This document shows, one piece after another, positions 1 through 6,489 of a stretch of 13,349 nt of DNA. This stretch comes from an uncultured Eubacteriales bacterium. Lineage in GTDB: Bacteria; Bacillota; Clostridia; Oscillospirales; Acutalibacteraceae. The notes beneath the pieces were generated by a model. The model was not told the origin of the DNA, did no database searches, and worked only from the letters and a program-made list of their open reading frames with translations. The DNA lies in the NCBI GenBank assembly GCA_934444895.1, contig CAKSDA010000039.1, positions 1 through 13,349 on the forward strand, in the 5' to 3' direction. The position numbers were made by a program, and so were the translations under genes. Positions within the stretch are counted from its first letter, which is position 1, and every line of letters begins with the position of its first letter.

Positions 1-852
1 TTCCAGAATATTGGCATAAATTTGCTCTTTGCCGTACATTATGCCGCTCCAGCCCACGGAAATTTCGCTGAGTCTTGCATTTTGATACAGGGCAAAATAT
101 GTCGGAATCATTATTATCGCAGCCATTAAAAAGCCCAGTACCGCCTCAAAACAGAACCATAAAAACCTTGACACTTTCATTGAGTAACATCCGGACAGGC
201 ATCTGACAATCCAGTATATTACAACAAAAACAACCATTCCGTAGAAAAAGAAATAGTTTGTTATTGCCGAAACCGCGACCATTGCTGCAAAGAAGCCTCT
301 TTTGTTTTCGGTTATTAAAAGTTCAAGCGACAAAAGCAAAAGCGGAAAAACAATTATTGCTTCATGAAAATGATTAAAAAATATGTTGTATACCGAAAAT
401 CCCGAAAAGGCGTACAAAAGCGCTCCCAGCCTCGCGGAATACGCAGTTCTTGTAAACCGCCTTATATAACAATATGCCGTAAGGGCGCTTAGTGCAAATT
501 TCAGTATAAGCAAAGGCCCCATTAAGTAAGGAACAAAATTTGACGGAAATAAAAGGGTTATCCAAAAAAACGGGCTTCCAAGCAGATAAAATCCATAGGA
601 GCCTATAAAATTAACCCCCAGATCGGTCTCCCAGTTCCATCCCCAATTTCCGCTTCTTATCGCATCGTGGCAAACCTTATAAAAAGGTATTTGCTGAACA
701 TTAAAATCTCCGTAAAACAGAAAATATCCGTTGTCGGCAATTATATAGGGAACAAAAAATGCCGCTGCCGTTAAAAGCGCGATAAAAAATGTTGAAGCGT
801 ACAGCTCTTTTTGCTTTCCGATAAGTTTTAATTTTACAGAAGAAAAATTCAT
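1..852 (-). CDS. YfhO-family membrane protein (N-terminal 284 residues, cut by window edge)
   Basis: The frame is open from the ATG at 852 to the left edge, giving 284 residues with no stop. The C-terminal part is missing; family members are usually around 800-900 residues. The protein is hydrophobic, with a first membrane segment at about residues 19-38 and several more from about residue 88 onward. After the first segment comes a luminal-type loop with the motif GDFNVQQIPFY (48-58) and a Trp-rich stretch, GNWGWNWETDLGVNF, near residues 68-82. These are characteristic of bacterial YfhO proteins, GT-C-fold relatives linked to glycosylation of cell-surface polymers such as lipoteichoic acid. 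The start is supported by GGGGAGAT about 6 bases upstream, inside the end of the preceding gene. It lies 3 bp after the GT-C gene and is presumably co-transcribed with it. The family call is firm; the substrate is unknown. Confidence 0.85.
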   Translation of the reverse strand, partial: MNFSSVKLKLIGKQKELYASTFFIALLTAAAFFVPYIIADNGYFLFYGDFNVQQIPFYKVCHDAIRSGNWGWNWETDLGVNFIGSYGFYLLGSPFFWITLLFPSNFVPYLMGPLLILKFALSALTAYCYIRRFTRTAYSARLGALLYAFSGFSVYNIFFNHFHEAIIVFPLLLLSLELLITENKRGFFAAMVAVSAITNYFFFYGMVVFVVIYWIVRCLSGCYSMKVSRFLWFCFEAVLGFLMAAIIMIPTYFALYQNARLSEISVGWSGIMYGKEQIYANILE

Positions 853-855
853 GTT

Positions 856-2127
856 TTATCTCCCCTTGTCCTGCAACGCTTTGCGGCCGTCGGCCTTTAA
901 GGTTGAAAATTTTAAACAATAATACGCGCTTACAAAATAAAGTATAAGATTAAGCGCCGAAAAAACAACCATATAAAATGTTTGATGGTGTTCAAAGAAG
1001 GAATCGCGACTGTTCCACATAAACATAGGAATCATATGGTTAACAAAAACAATAAAACTCAGTGCGGCAAAACAGTAATAAAACGGGCGATAATTCAAAA
1101 CGACCGCCGCCGCGAGAAGGAAAATAAGCGCCGCAAACTGATATCTTTCATGCATACGGGTGGTAAACATAAATATGGTATTTAAAAGCAAATACCCGGT
1201 TACAAAAACCGAGCGGTTTTTTGAAAAATAGTGGAAAACAATTATTGCGACAACAAATATTGCAAGCATTACTATGCTTAAAACATAAGGGGAAACAAGG
1301 CCTCCGTTTTCTGAAGTATCCCTAACACCGTTAAGCCCAAACATTCCGTAAAGATTATAGGCATTAAGCGTATAATAGGGATAGGATCCCTGCCCTTTAA
1401 GATATACATGCAAAAACAAAAGCGGATCGTTTGAACCTATCATAAAAGGTATAAATACCGCCGCAACCGAAGCTGCCGCAACCCCTATGCCCTTCATGAA
1501 TTTTTTAAATCCGTATCTCATGAAAAGTTCCGCCAAGAACAATGGCACGCAAAAAAGCGACTGGAACTTAGTCATTCCCGCAACAGCAAATAATGCCGAA
1601 GCAAAAAGCGGGTGATCCTTTTCTAAAAGCCAAAAACTCAAAAACAAAAGCAGGCACATAAGCTGATCGGTTTGCCCCCAAAAGGAACTGTTGAAAATCG
1701 CTGCCGGATTAAACATCCACAAAAGCGAAGCCACAAGCCCTGCTTTTTTATCTTCTTTTCCGATAACCGAAAACAAAACCAGAGAAAGAACCATGTCCGC
1801 CAAAATCGGCCACATTTTCATAAGAAGCATTTGTATATACTCATGGCTTTCGATTCCTGCCACTTTATAAAAAAGACCGGTTATGTAAAGGAAAAACAGA
1901 TATATCGGAGGGTAGTCAAGAGAAATGGAATCGGCTCTTTTATATATGTCAAAAATGCCGCTTTGAAGCCCTATCGCCCAATCGCGGTACCAAAATGTGT
2001 CGTTTATATTATAATATCCTATGCATGCGGCCAGGCGGATAGCAAGCGCAAAAATAAAGGATATAATAAAAATGTCGATTATATTGCGATTTTTTGCGTA
2101 ATTTAATTCTACACTTCTGCCCGTCAT
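856..2127 (-). CDS. GT-C type polyprenol-phosphate-sugar-dependent membrane glycosyltransferase (GT87/DUF2029-like)
   Basis: This is a 423-residue polytopic membrane protein with about ten hydrophobic segments. The first (about residues 17-38) is followed by an external loop holding the acidic motif YRDW (47-50), where GT-C enzymes place their catalytic or metal-binding aspartate. DYPP (71-74) and the stretch from NPAAIF to WGQTDQL (140-156) follow; both are typical of mannosyltransferase-like GT87/DUF2029 proteins. Members transfer a sugar from a lipid-phosphate donor to an acceptor on the outer face of the membrane. The ATG at 2127 is preceded by GGTGGTG, a fair ribosome binding site. The gene is first in a two-gene minus-strand operon with the YfhO-like gene, which points to surface glycan assembly. 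Donor and acceptor cannot be read from sequence. The exact family (GT87 or GT39) is an inference. Confidence 0.75.
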   Translation of the reverse strand: MTGRSVELNYAKNRNIIDIFIISFIFALAIRLAACIGYYNINDTFWYRDWAIGLQSGIFDIYKRADSISLDYPPIYLFFLYITGLFYKVAGIESHEYIQMLLMKMWPILADMVLSLVLFSVIGKEDKKAGLVASLLWMFNPAAIFNSSFWGQTDQLMCLLLFLSFWLLEKDHPLFASALFAVAGMTKFQSLFCVPLFLAELFMRYGFKKFMKGIGVAAASVAAVFIPFMIGSNDPLLFLHVYLKGQGSYPYYTLNAYNLYGMFGLNGVRDTSENGGLVSPYVLSIVMLAIFVVAIIVFHYFSKNRSVFVTGYLLLNTIFMFTTRMHERYQFAALIFLLAAAVVLNYRPFYYCFAALSFIVFVNHMIPMFMWNSRDSFFEHHQTFYMVVFSALNLILYFVSAYYCLKFSTLKADGRKALQDKGR

Positions 2128-2154
2128 TCACACACCACCATTTTAAAATATATC

Positions 2155-2172
2155 AATCAAGTGTTGCGCTTG
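2155..2172 (+). repeat. AATCAAGTGTTGCGCTTG, copy A of a dispersed intergenic sequence
   Basis: This 18-base sequence matches 6405-6422 at 17 of 18 positions. Both copies are followed within 15 bases by a GGAC-containing stretch (TAAGGAC here, TAGGGAC there). It forms an imperfect inverted repeat, CAAGTG-TTG-CGCTTG. It lies 28 bp upstream of the minus-strand glycosyltransferase start, so it could overlap that gene's promoter or be part of a small dispersed repeat. Confidence 0.4.
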
Positions 2173-2347
2173 GTAAGGACTAACCGACTGACTGATAAAC
2201 AGCAGTTTTATCGGAAATAAAATTTTTATGTATCAAAGTTTTCAAAATGAAGTAATACTGCCGTATTACAAGGCTTTGCAACAAAGATTAAGGGAAATTT
2301 TATCCGCCGAAACCAATTTGTCCCTATAGATTTAAACACAACAACTA

Positions 2348-2375
2348 TTGATATTATATCAGTAATTGGTATAAT
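2348..2375 (+). promoter_or_regulatory. Promoter candidate upstream of the yfbR-like gene
   Basis: TTGATA (2348-2353), a 16-base spacer and TATAAT (2370-2375), with an upstream TGG that makes an extended -10. Transcription would start near 2382, leaving a leader of about 200 bases that contains the 2464-2496 inverted repeat. Confidence 0.5.
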
Positions 2376-2463
2376 AATCAATGGATAAAAATAAATGTTT
2401 ACCGCCTTAATTTTTTAAATTCATATTTAAAAATATACCGGCTTATATTGTCGAACAAAGTAC

Positions 2464-2496
2464 ATTTTGCCTCTTACTAATTTAGAAAGGCAAAAT
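2464..2496. repeat. 9-bp perfect inverted repeat (ATTTTGCCT / AGGCAAAAT)
   Basis: The arms are at 2464-2472 and 2488-2496 with a 15-base loop. The repeat lies between the promoter candidate and the nucleotidase start. There is no T-run directly after it on the plus strand, so a leader hairpin or a binding site fits as well as a terminator does. Confidence 0.4.
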
Positions 2497-2581
2497 ACAT
2501 GACTAAGTTATAAAGGCAAAACAAAGGCAGTGAAGCAAAGGGGTAAAATAAAAAAGGTAAAACAAAAACGGAGGACTTTTT

Positions 2582-3154
2582 ATGATAAGCAATTATTACG
2601 CAATGCTTTTTAGAATGAAATACATAAACAGGTGGTCTCTTATGCATAATCTCAGAACCGAAACTCTGAGCGAGCACTCATTGGAAACCGCCTTCATAGC
2701 GCACTGCCTTGCGGTTTTGTGCAACAAGCGCTTTGGAGGAAGCTTAAATGTGGGAGATATAACCGCCGCCGCGCTTTTTCATGATACTTCAGAGGTAATT
2801 ACCGGGGATCTTCCTACCCCTGTAAAATATTACAACGACGATATAAGGTCGGCATATAAAGATATAGAGGCGATGGCCGAGGAAAAATTGCTTGACATGC
2901 TGCCGGATGACCTAAGACCGGAATTCGAGAGGCTCTATAATTTGGACGAAAAGTCTAAAAAAATAGTAAAAGCGGCGGATAAACTTTCGGCTCTTATTAA
3001 ATGCAAGGAGGAATTGTCTCTCGGAAATACGGAATTTTCGGTAGCTTCAAAATCAACCGAAAAATCAATACGGGAGATGCACCTTCCGGAGGCAGACGCC
3101 TTTATTGAAGAATTTCTGCCTGCGTTTATGAAAGGGCTCGATGAAAATATGTAG
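2582..3154 (+). CDS. yfbR: 5'-deoxynucleotidase, HD-domain, YfbR type
   Basis: This 190-residue protein aligns along its full length with E. coli YfbR as I recall it: INRWSLMHNLRTE (15-27), SEHSLE (30-35), HDTSEVITGDLPTPVKY (67-83) and KAADKLSALIKC (130-141). YfbR removes the phosphate from deoxynucleoside 5'-monophosphates, a cytoplasmic step in dNTP pool control and dUMP supply. The HD metal ligands are visible as H32, H67-D68 and D133. The specificity residues R17 and W18, plus E71 and D76, are also present. The length is close to the E. coli protein (199). The ATG has a strong GGAGG 8 bases upstream. It stands alone between a 454-bp and a 327-bp intergenic region. Confidence 0.93.
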   Translation: MISNYYAMLFRMKYINRWSLMHNLRTETLSEHSLETAFIAHCLAVLCNKRFGGSLNVGDITAAALFHDTSEVITGDLPTPVKYYNDDIRSAYKDIEAMAEEKLLDMLPDDLRPEFERLYNLDEKSKKIVKAADKLSALIKCKEELSLGNTEFSVASKSTEKSIREMHLPEADAFIEEFLPAFMKGLDENM

Positions 3155-3481
3155 TCTCCGAAAGGGCAATTTTTGAATGTTTTAACACCTACTTTAAAAT
3201 ATTTTCGGATTTTTAAATGTTTTGGAATTTATAATGTTTTCAGATTTATTTTAAACATTTCCGGTACTTTGTCTTTGCAAGGTATTAACTAACAGGGCCT
3301 TATAGGGTCTTAAGATTAAAAGCTTAGGCTTTTAATCGTCGAACCCATAACGGTTTCGATGATAAAAAGTCTAAAAATAAGTTGTAAAAAAATCATAAAC
3401 AAAAACTTTGGCTATTGATTATGTTCGCCGTCGGTGATAAAATATAATAGTATATAATAATCGAATAATATAAGAAAGGTA
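3155..3481. other. 327-bp intergenic region with two hairpins, upstream of cdaA
   Basis: The region is AT-rich. Two hairpins stand close together: ATTAAAAGC-TTAG-GCTTTTAAT near 3315-3336, and ATCGTCGAACC / GGTTTCGATGAT at about 3335-3362 with one wobble and one bulge. Neither is followed by a good T-run. An A/T-rich stretch with two TATAAT matches (3443-3448 and 3453-3458) lies just upstream of cdaA, but no well-spaced -35 could be matched; the nearest, TTGATT at 3415-3420, is 22 bases away. No gene is seen. Confidence 0.4.
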
Positions 3482-4390
3482 GTGAATAAGTTGCAGGCAG
3501 TTTTCGGTGCTATCCGTTCATTTTGGGAACTGATTACCTATGTAATTTCAGGAATACGCGTTGTTGATATTCTTGATATTATTGTAATTACCTTTGTAAT
3601 ATATAAATTTATAATCTTTTTCAGGCAAACCAGAGGAGGCCAGCTTATAAAGGGCCTTATAATTCTTCTTTTTGTTGCGCTGGTCGCCCAGTGGCTTAAT
3701 ATGGTTATGGTAAAGTGGGCAACCACAAAGGTTATGGATTCTCTGCTTATTGCTGCGGTTATAATCTTTCAGCCTGAAATACGCCGCGCCCTTGAAAGGG
3801 TCGGAAACAGCAAATTCAGCTCTTTCGGAATTTCCGGGGATTCAGACCTTAAAAACAATATTATGGAAAAGCAAATAGAATCGGTAAGCCGCGCCGCAGG
3901 CCTTATGCAGGAGCAAAAGTGCGGAGCCCTTATTGTTTTCGAAAGAAACACCCAGCTGGGGGAAATCATATCAACCGGCACGGTGATCGACGCCGCGTCA
4001 TCCGCACAGCTTATTTGCAACATTTTCTATCCAAAGTCTCCGCTTCATGACGGAGGAATGATTTTAAGAGGCGGCAGCATTTACGCCGCGGGGTGTATTT
4101 TGCCTCTGACTCAAAACGGAGGGCTTAGCAAATCGCTGGGAACCAGGCACAGGGCTGCAGTCGGAATGAGCGAAAATTCAGACGCAGTTGTTGTAGTTGT
4201 ATCGGAAGAAACCGGCGTGATTTCGGTTGTGGTAAATGGCGAAATAAAACGCGGATTTGACGCGATAACACTGAGAACCGAACTTAATTCGCTTTTGATT
4301 AATGAAAAATCAGAAGAATCCGGCGGAGTATTTTCCAGAATTTTAAGGTCTGTAAAATCAAAATTCCAAAAGTCCGGAAAGAATAAATAG
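3482..4390 (+). CDS. cdaA: Diadenylate cyclase CdaA (c-di-AMP synthase)
   Basis: CdaA makes cyclic di-AMP from two ATP; the messenger controls potassium and osmolyte transport and wall homeostasis. Of 302 residues, three membrane segments occupy about 20-46, 56-77 and 85-97, followed by IIFQPEIRRALERVG (94-108), the usual junction to the cytoplasmic DAC domain. The domain motifs are visible: SPLHDGG (186-192), GTRHRAAVG (220-228) and SEETGVISV (241-249). The motif normally written DGA reads DGG here. There is no ATG start. GTG at 3482 lies only 2 bases after the AAAGG site; TTG at 3491 has 11-base spacing, so the start is uncertain by three codons. The next gene is cdaR, its usual partner. 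The family call is firm. Confidence 0.93.
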   Translation: MNKLQAVFGAIRSFWELITYVISGIRVVDILDIIVITFVIYKFIIFFRQTRGGQLIKGLIILLFVALVAQWLNMVMVKWATTKVMDSLLIAAVIIFQPEIRRALERVGNSKFSSFGISGDSDLKNNIMEKQIESVSRAAGLMQEQKCGALIVFERNTQLGEIISTGTVIDAASSAQLICNIFYPKSPLHDGGMILRGGSIYAAGCILPLTQNGGLSKSLGTRHRAAVGMSENSDAVVVVVSEETGVISVVVNGEIKRGFDAITLRTELNSLLINEKSEESGGVFSRILRSVKSKFQKSGKNK

Positions 4391-4437
4391 CTTTTATTAA
4401 CATACCTAATAAAGAAAAGGGAATGGAGGAAAAATCA

Positions 4438-5724
4438 GTGGCCGCAAAAAAGAAGTTCTCATTTAAAAATTTATTCAGCAATAACAATTTTGTTTTGCTG
4501 TTTTCGGTCATTGCCGCCATTGTTCTTTGGATGATAATCACCATAAACGAATCTCCAGATTCAGAGAACACTATATCAGGCATAAATGTTTCAATACCGG
4601 TCGAAAACTCGGTTGTAAGCGAACTCGGTCTCAGTATTATTGATGATGTTTCAAAATACAACGCTTCGGTTACTGTAACCGGTCCGGCATATGTTGTAAG
4701 CACCGTTACGGCGAGCGATATTACAGTTACCGCGTCTGTTTCAAGAATCACCTCTTCCGGAACATACGCCCTGGAACTTAGAGCTGCAAAGCAAACCAGC
4801 GGAGTAAAAGGAGATTTTGAAATTTCCTCTATATCTCCTTCGGAAATAACCGTAACATTTGACTATATCGACACTAAAGAATTCGAAGTTGTAGCCCAGG
4901 CAGACGGAGCTTCTGCAGTTAAGGGGCTTATTGCAGAACCCGCTGTTGTGAGCGACAGCAACAATGCAAAGCTTACCTTTAAAGGTCCACGCAGCGAGAT
5001 CAGCAAAATAAACAAGGTAGTTGCTCTTTCAAAGGTTAACAAGGAACTAAGCAAAACCGAAACCTTTTTGTCGGAGCTTAAAATATATGATGAAAGCGGC
5101 AACGAACTCCCGCTAAAAAATTATACCATTACGGCAGCGGACGGAACCCAGTCTCCGGATATTCAAATTTCCGTGCCGATTTCAAAAATCAAAACCGTGC
5201 CCATAAAAGCGCAGTTTATAAACTATCCCGCAGCGTATAACAACAAAGCTCCGGCCCACAGTTTAAGCTATTCCAATATAGACATAATAGGTCCTGCGGA
5301 ATCCATAGATTCCATTTCCGCAATTATGCTGGAAAGCATAGATTTCTTTAATATTTCAAGGAACAATCAGGAATTTACGGTTAAGCCGGTTATACCTGAC
5401 GGCATAAGAAGCGTAGACAATATTGACAGCGTTAATGTAAAAATAACCGGTCTTGATAAGTATGTTATTAAAACCTATACCGTTTCAAAACTTGCGGTAA
5501 AAGATTCTGCCGGAAATGCTACCCTAACCCGTTCAATAAGAAATGTTAAAATAATAGGTCCCAAATCGGTTCTTAACAATCTGCTTGCCTCTTCGCTGTA
5601 TGCCGAAATAGATATTGTCGGAAAGGAAAAAGGAGTGCACACCGTTGCAGTAACCGTTAAATGCCAGACCTCAGATCTTGTATGGCAGGTCGGAACCTAT
5701 ACCGCTTCGGTTAATATAGAATAA
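4438..5724 (+). CDS. cdaR: CdaR, YbbR-domain regulator of diadenylate cyclase
   Basis: CdaR is a membrane-anchored extracytoplasmic protein that binds and modulates CdaA. From GTG 4438 it has 428 residues: a short basic N-terminus (AAKKKFSFKN), one membrane segment (FVLLFSVIAAIVLWMIITI, about residues 18-36), then four tandem YbbR repeats. Each repeat carries the hallmark I/V-x-GP turn: VTGPAYVV, FKGPRSEI, IIGPAESI and IIGPKSVL. I prefer GTG 4438 because GGAGG (4425-4429) lies 8 bases before it. An in-frame ATG at 4423 overlaps that same GGAGG and has only a poor site of its own. It starts 47 bp after cdaA, so the two are very likely one operon. glmM, the usual third gene, is absent downstream. 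Confidence 0.9.
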   Translation: MAAKKKFSFKNLFSNNNFVLLFSVIAAIVLWMIITINESPDSENTISGINVSIPVENSVVSELGLSIIDDVSKYNASVTVTGPAYVVSTVTASDITVTASVSRITSSGTYALELRAAKQTSGVKGDFEISSISPSEITVTFDYIDTKEFEVVAQADGASAVKGLIAEPAVVSDSNNAKLTFKGPRSEISKINKVVALSKVNKELSKTETFLSELKIYDESGNELPLKNYTITAADGTQSPDIQISVPISKIKTVPIKAQFINYPAAYNNKAPAHSLSYSNIDIIGPAESIDSISAIMLESIDFFNISRNNQEFTVKPVIPDGIRSVDNIDSVNVKITGLDKYVIKTYTVSKLAVKDSAGNATLTRSIRNVKIIGPKSVLNNLLASSLYAEIDIVGKEKGVHTVAVTVKCQTSDLVWQVGTYTASVNIE

Positions 5725-5747
5725 TTTCAAATTATCTCTTATCCGAC

Positions 5748-5774
5748 TTGACCCGGTAGAATAATCAGTATAAA
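5748..5774 (+). promoter_or_regulatory. Promoter candidate upstream of the 116-residue protein gene
   Basis: TTGACC (5748-5753) and TATAAA (5769-5774) are separated by 15 bases, one or two short of ideal. The resulting leader of about 120 bases would carry the hairpin at 5795-5814. Confidence 0.35.
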
Positions 5775-5794
5775 TTATTGCTTTTTCTGATCAG

Positions 5795-5814
5795 CTCTGC
5801 TTGCCTAAGCAGGG
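5795..5814 (+). other. Stem-loop in the leader before the 116-residue protein gene
   Basis: CTCTGCTT-GCCT-AAGCAGGG forms an 8-bp stem with one G-U pair and a 4-base loop. It is followed by a G-rich stretch, not a T-run, so it is not a typical plus-strand terminator. No known riboswitch was recognised. Confidence 0.35.
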
Positions 5815-5900
5815 GGGTAAGCTGGCGAGAGTCTAAGGCTTTGCAAGTTGTACAGGTACTATTTTCCGGTCGCTTCATATTATATATTGAGGTGACGAAA

Positions 5901-6251
5901 ATGTGGACCGTAATATCAATTTGTTTAATAATACTGACCTCCGTTTTCGGAATTACGCAAATGCTCAAGTCGTTGTGGCTATGGCTGATTCGCCCCAGGG
6001 AGGATCCCTCAAGGGTTCTTTTGATTTTTCTAAGGGACGATATTTGTATTGAACAAATTAAAAGCGCTCTTGAATACATTTCATGGGAGGGCAACAGAAC
6101 AATTTGCTGCGTCGCCGCGGTTGACAGTTGTCTTTCGGATGAAAATAAAAAGAAGGTCGCCGAATTTGCAAACGGCAGCAGCATGATAGTTGTAGGGCAA
6201 GAGGCCATAAACGAGTGTTTATGTTTTCCGTCAATTCTTTGCGAAAGATAG
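5901..6251 (+). CDS. Small membrane-anchored protein of unknown function (116 residues)
   Basis: I do not recognise this protein. One hydrophobic segment at the N-terminus (residues 3-29, WTVISICLIILTSVFGITQ then LKSLWLWL) is followed by a basic RPREDPSR stretch, which suggests a cytoplasmic remainder. The soluble part, about 80 residues, contains VLLIFLRDDICIEQIKSALEYISWE and alternates predicted strands and helices (LLIFL, ICCVAAVD, SMIVVGQEAI). It has four cysteines, two of them adjacent (ICC). I chose ATG 5901 because GAGGTGA (5889-5895) lies 5 bases upstream; the frame is open further upstream, from 5778, but lacks a site there. It lies between cdaR and recD2, 176 bp and 238 bp away, probably with its own promoter. 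No function is assigned. Confidence 0.7.
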   Translation: MWTVISICLIILTSVFGITQMLKSLWLWLIRPREDPSRVLLIFLRDDICIEQIKSALEYISWEGNRTICCVAAVDSCLSDENKKKVAEFANGSSMIVVGQEAINECLCFPSILCER

Positions 6252-6255
6252 AATC

Positions 6256-6285
6256 TTGATCGTCGAGCCCGGCACGCCTTATAAA
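6256..6285 (+). promoter_or_regulatory. Promoter candidate upstream of recD2
   Basis: TTGATC (6256-6261), an 18-base spacer and TATAAA (6280-6285), starting just after the stop of the small membrane protein. A start near 6292 would give recD2 a leader of about 200 bases. Confidence 0.35.
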
Positions 6286-6404
6286 TGCCAAACAGCAAAA
6301 ATGATTAAAAAGAGTACATAACAAAGAACAAATATCAAAAACAAATATCATAAGTAAAAAAATTAAAACAATACCCAAAATTAAGATAAAAAACAGAGGT
6401 AATA

Positions 6405-6423
6405 AATCAAGTGTTGCACTTGA
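6405..6423 (+). repeat. AATCAAGTGTTGCACTTGA, copy B; perfect 7-bp palindrome
   Basis: TCAAGTG-TTG-CACTTGA (6407-6423) is a perfect 7-bp inverted repeat with a 3-base centre, 66 bp before recD2. It matches 2155-2172 at 17 of 18 positions, and a third partial arm, CGCTTGA, follows directly at 6424-6430. It could be a protein-binding site or part of a small dispersed repeat. Confidence 0.45.
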
Positions 6424-6489
6424 CGCTTGATAGGGACGAAATGCCGGGTAAACGGTAACAAACAATAGGATGTCCGGGAGGAAATTTAA

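Larger units (their letters stand above)
2128..2581. other. 454-bp divergent intergenic region
   Basis: This region separates the minus-strand glycosyltransferase from the plus-strand nucleotidase. It holds, in order: a near-palindromic sequence at 2155-2172 that recurs at 6405-6422; a poorly supported 33-codon open frame at 2228-2329; a plus-strand promoter candidate at 2348-2375; and a 9-bp inverted repeat at 2464-2496. The purine-rich stretch 2488-2570 repeats AGGCAAAAC-like units (aggcaaaat, aggcaaaac, aggcag, aaggggtaaaat). No convincing gene is seen. Confidence 0.5.

Noticed and set aside
1672..2106. A 144-codon plus-strand open frame antisense to the GT-C gene
   Set aside because: Its product is basic and Lys/Arg/His-rich without domain features, and it lies wholly opposite a clear membrane protein gene.
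2228..2329. A 33-codon plus-strand frame (MYQSFQNEVILPYY...) in the first intergenic region
   Set aside because: Only a weak GGAAA stands upstream, it matches no family I know, and it is short enough to be chance. It is noted in the region entry only.
3334..3362. Possible tRNA T-arm (GTCGAACCC...)
   Set aside because: There is no acceptor, D or anticodon arm around it; it fits a plain hairpin.
5765..6465. Minus-strand open frames of 177 and 135 codons opposite the 116-aa gene
   Set aside because: They overlap a plus-strand frame that has a good GAGGTGA site and a membrane segment. Neither minus frame has domain features.
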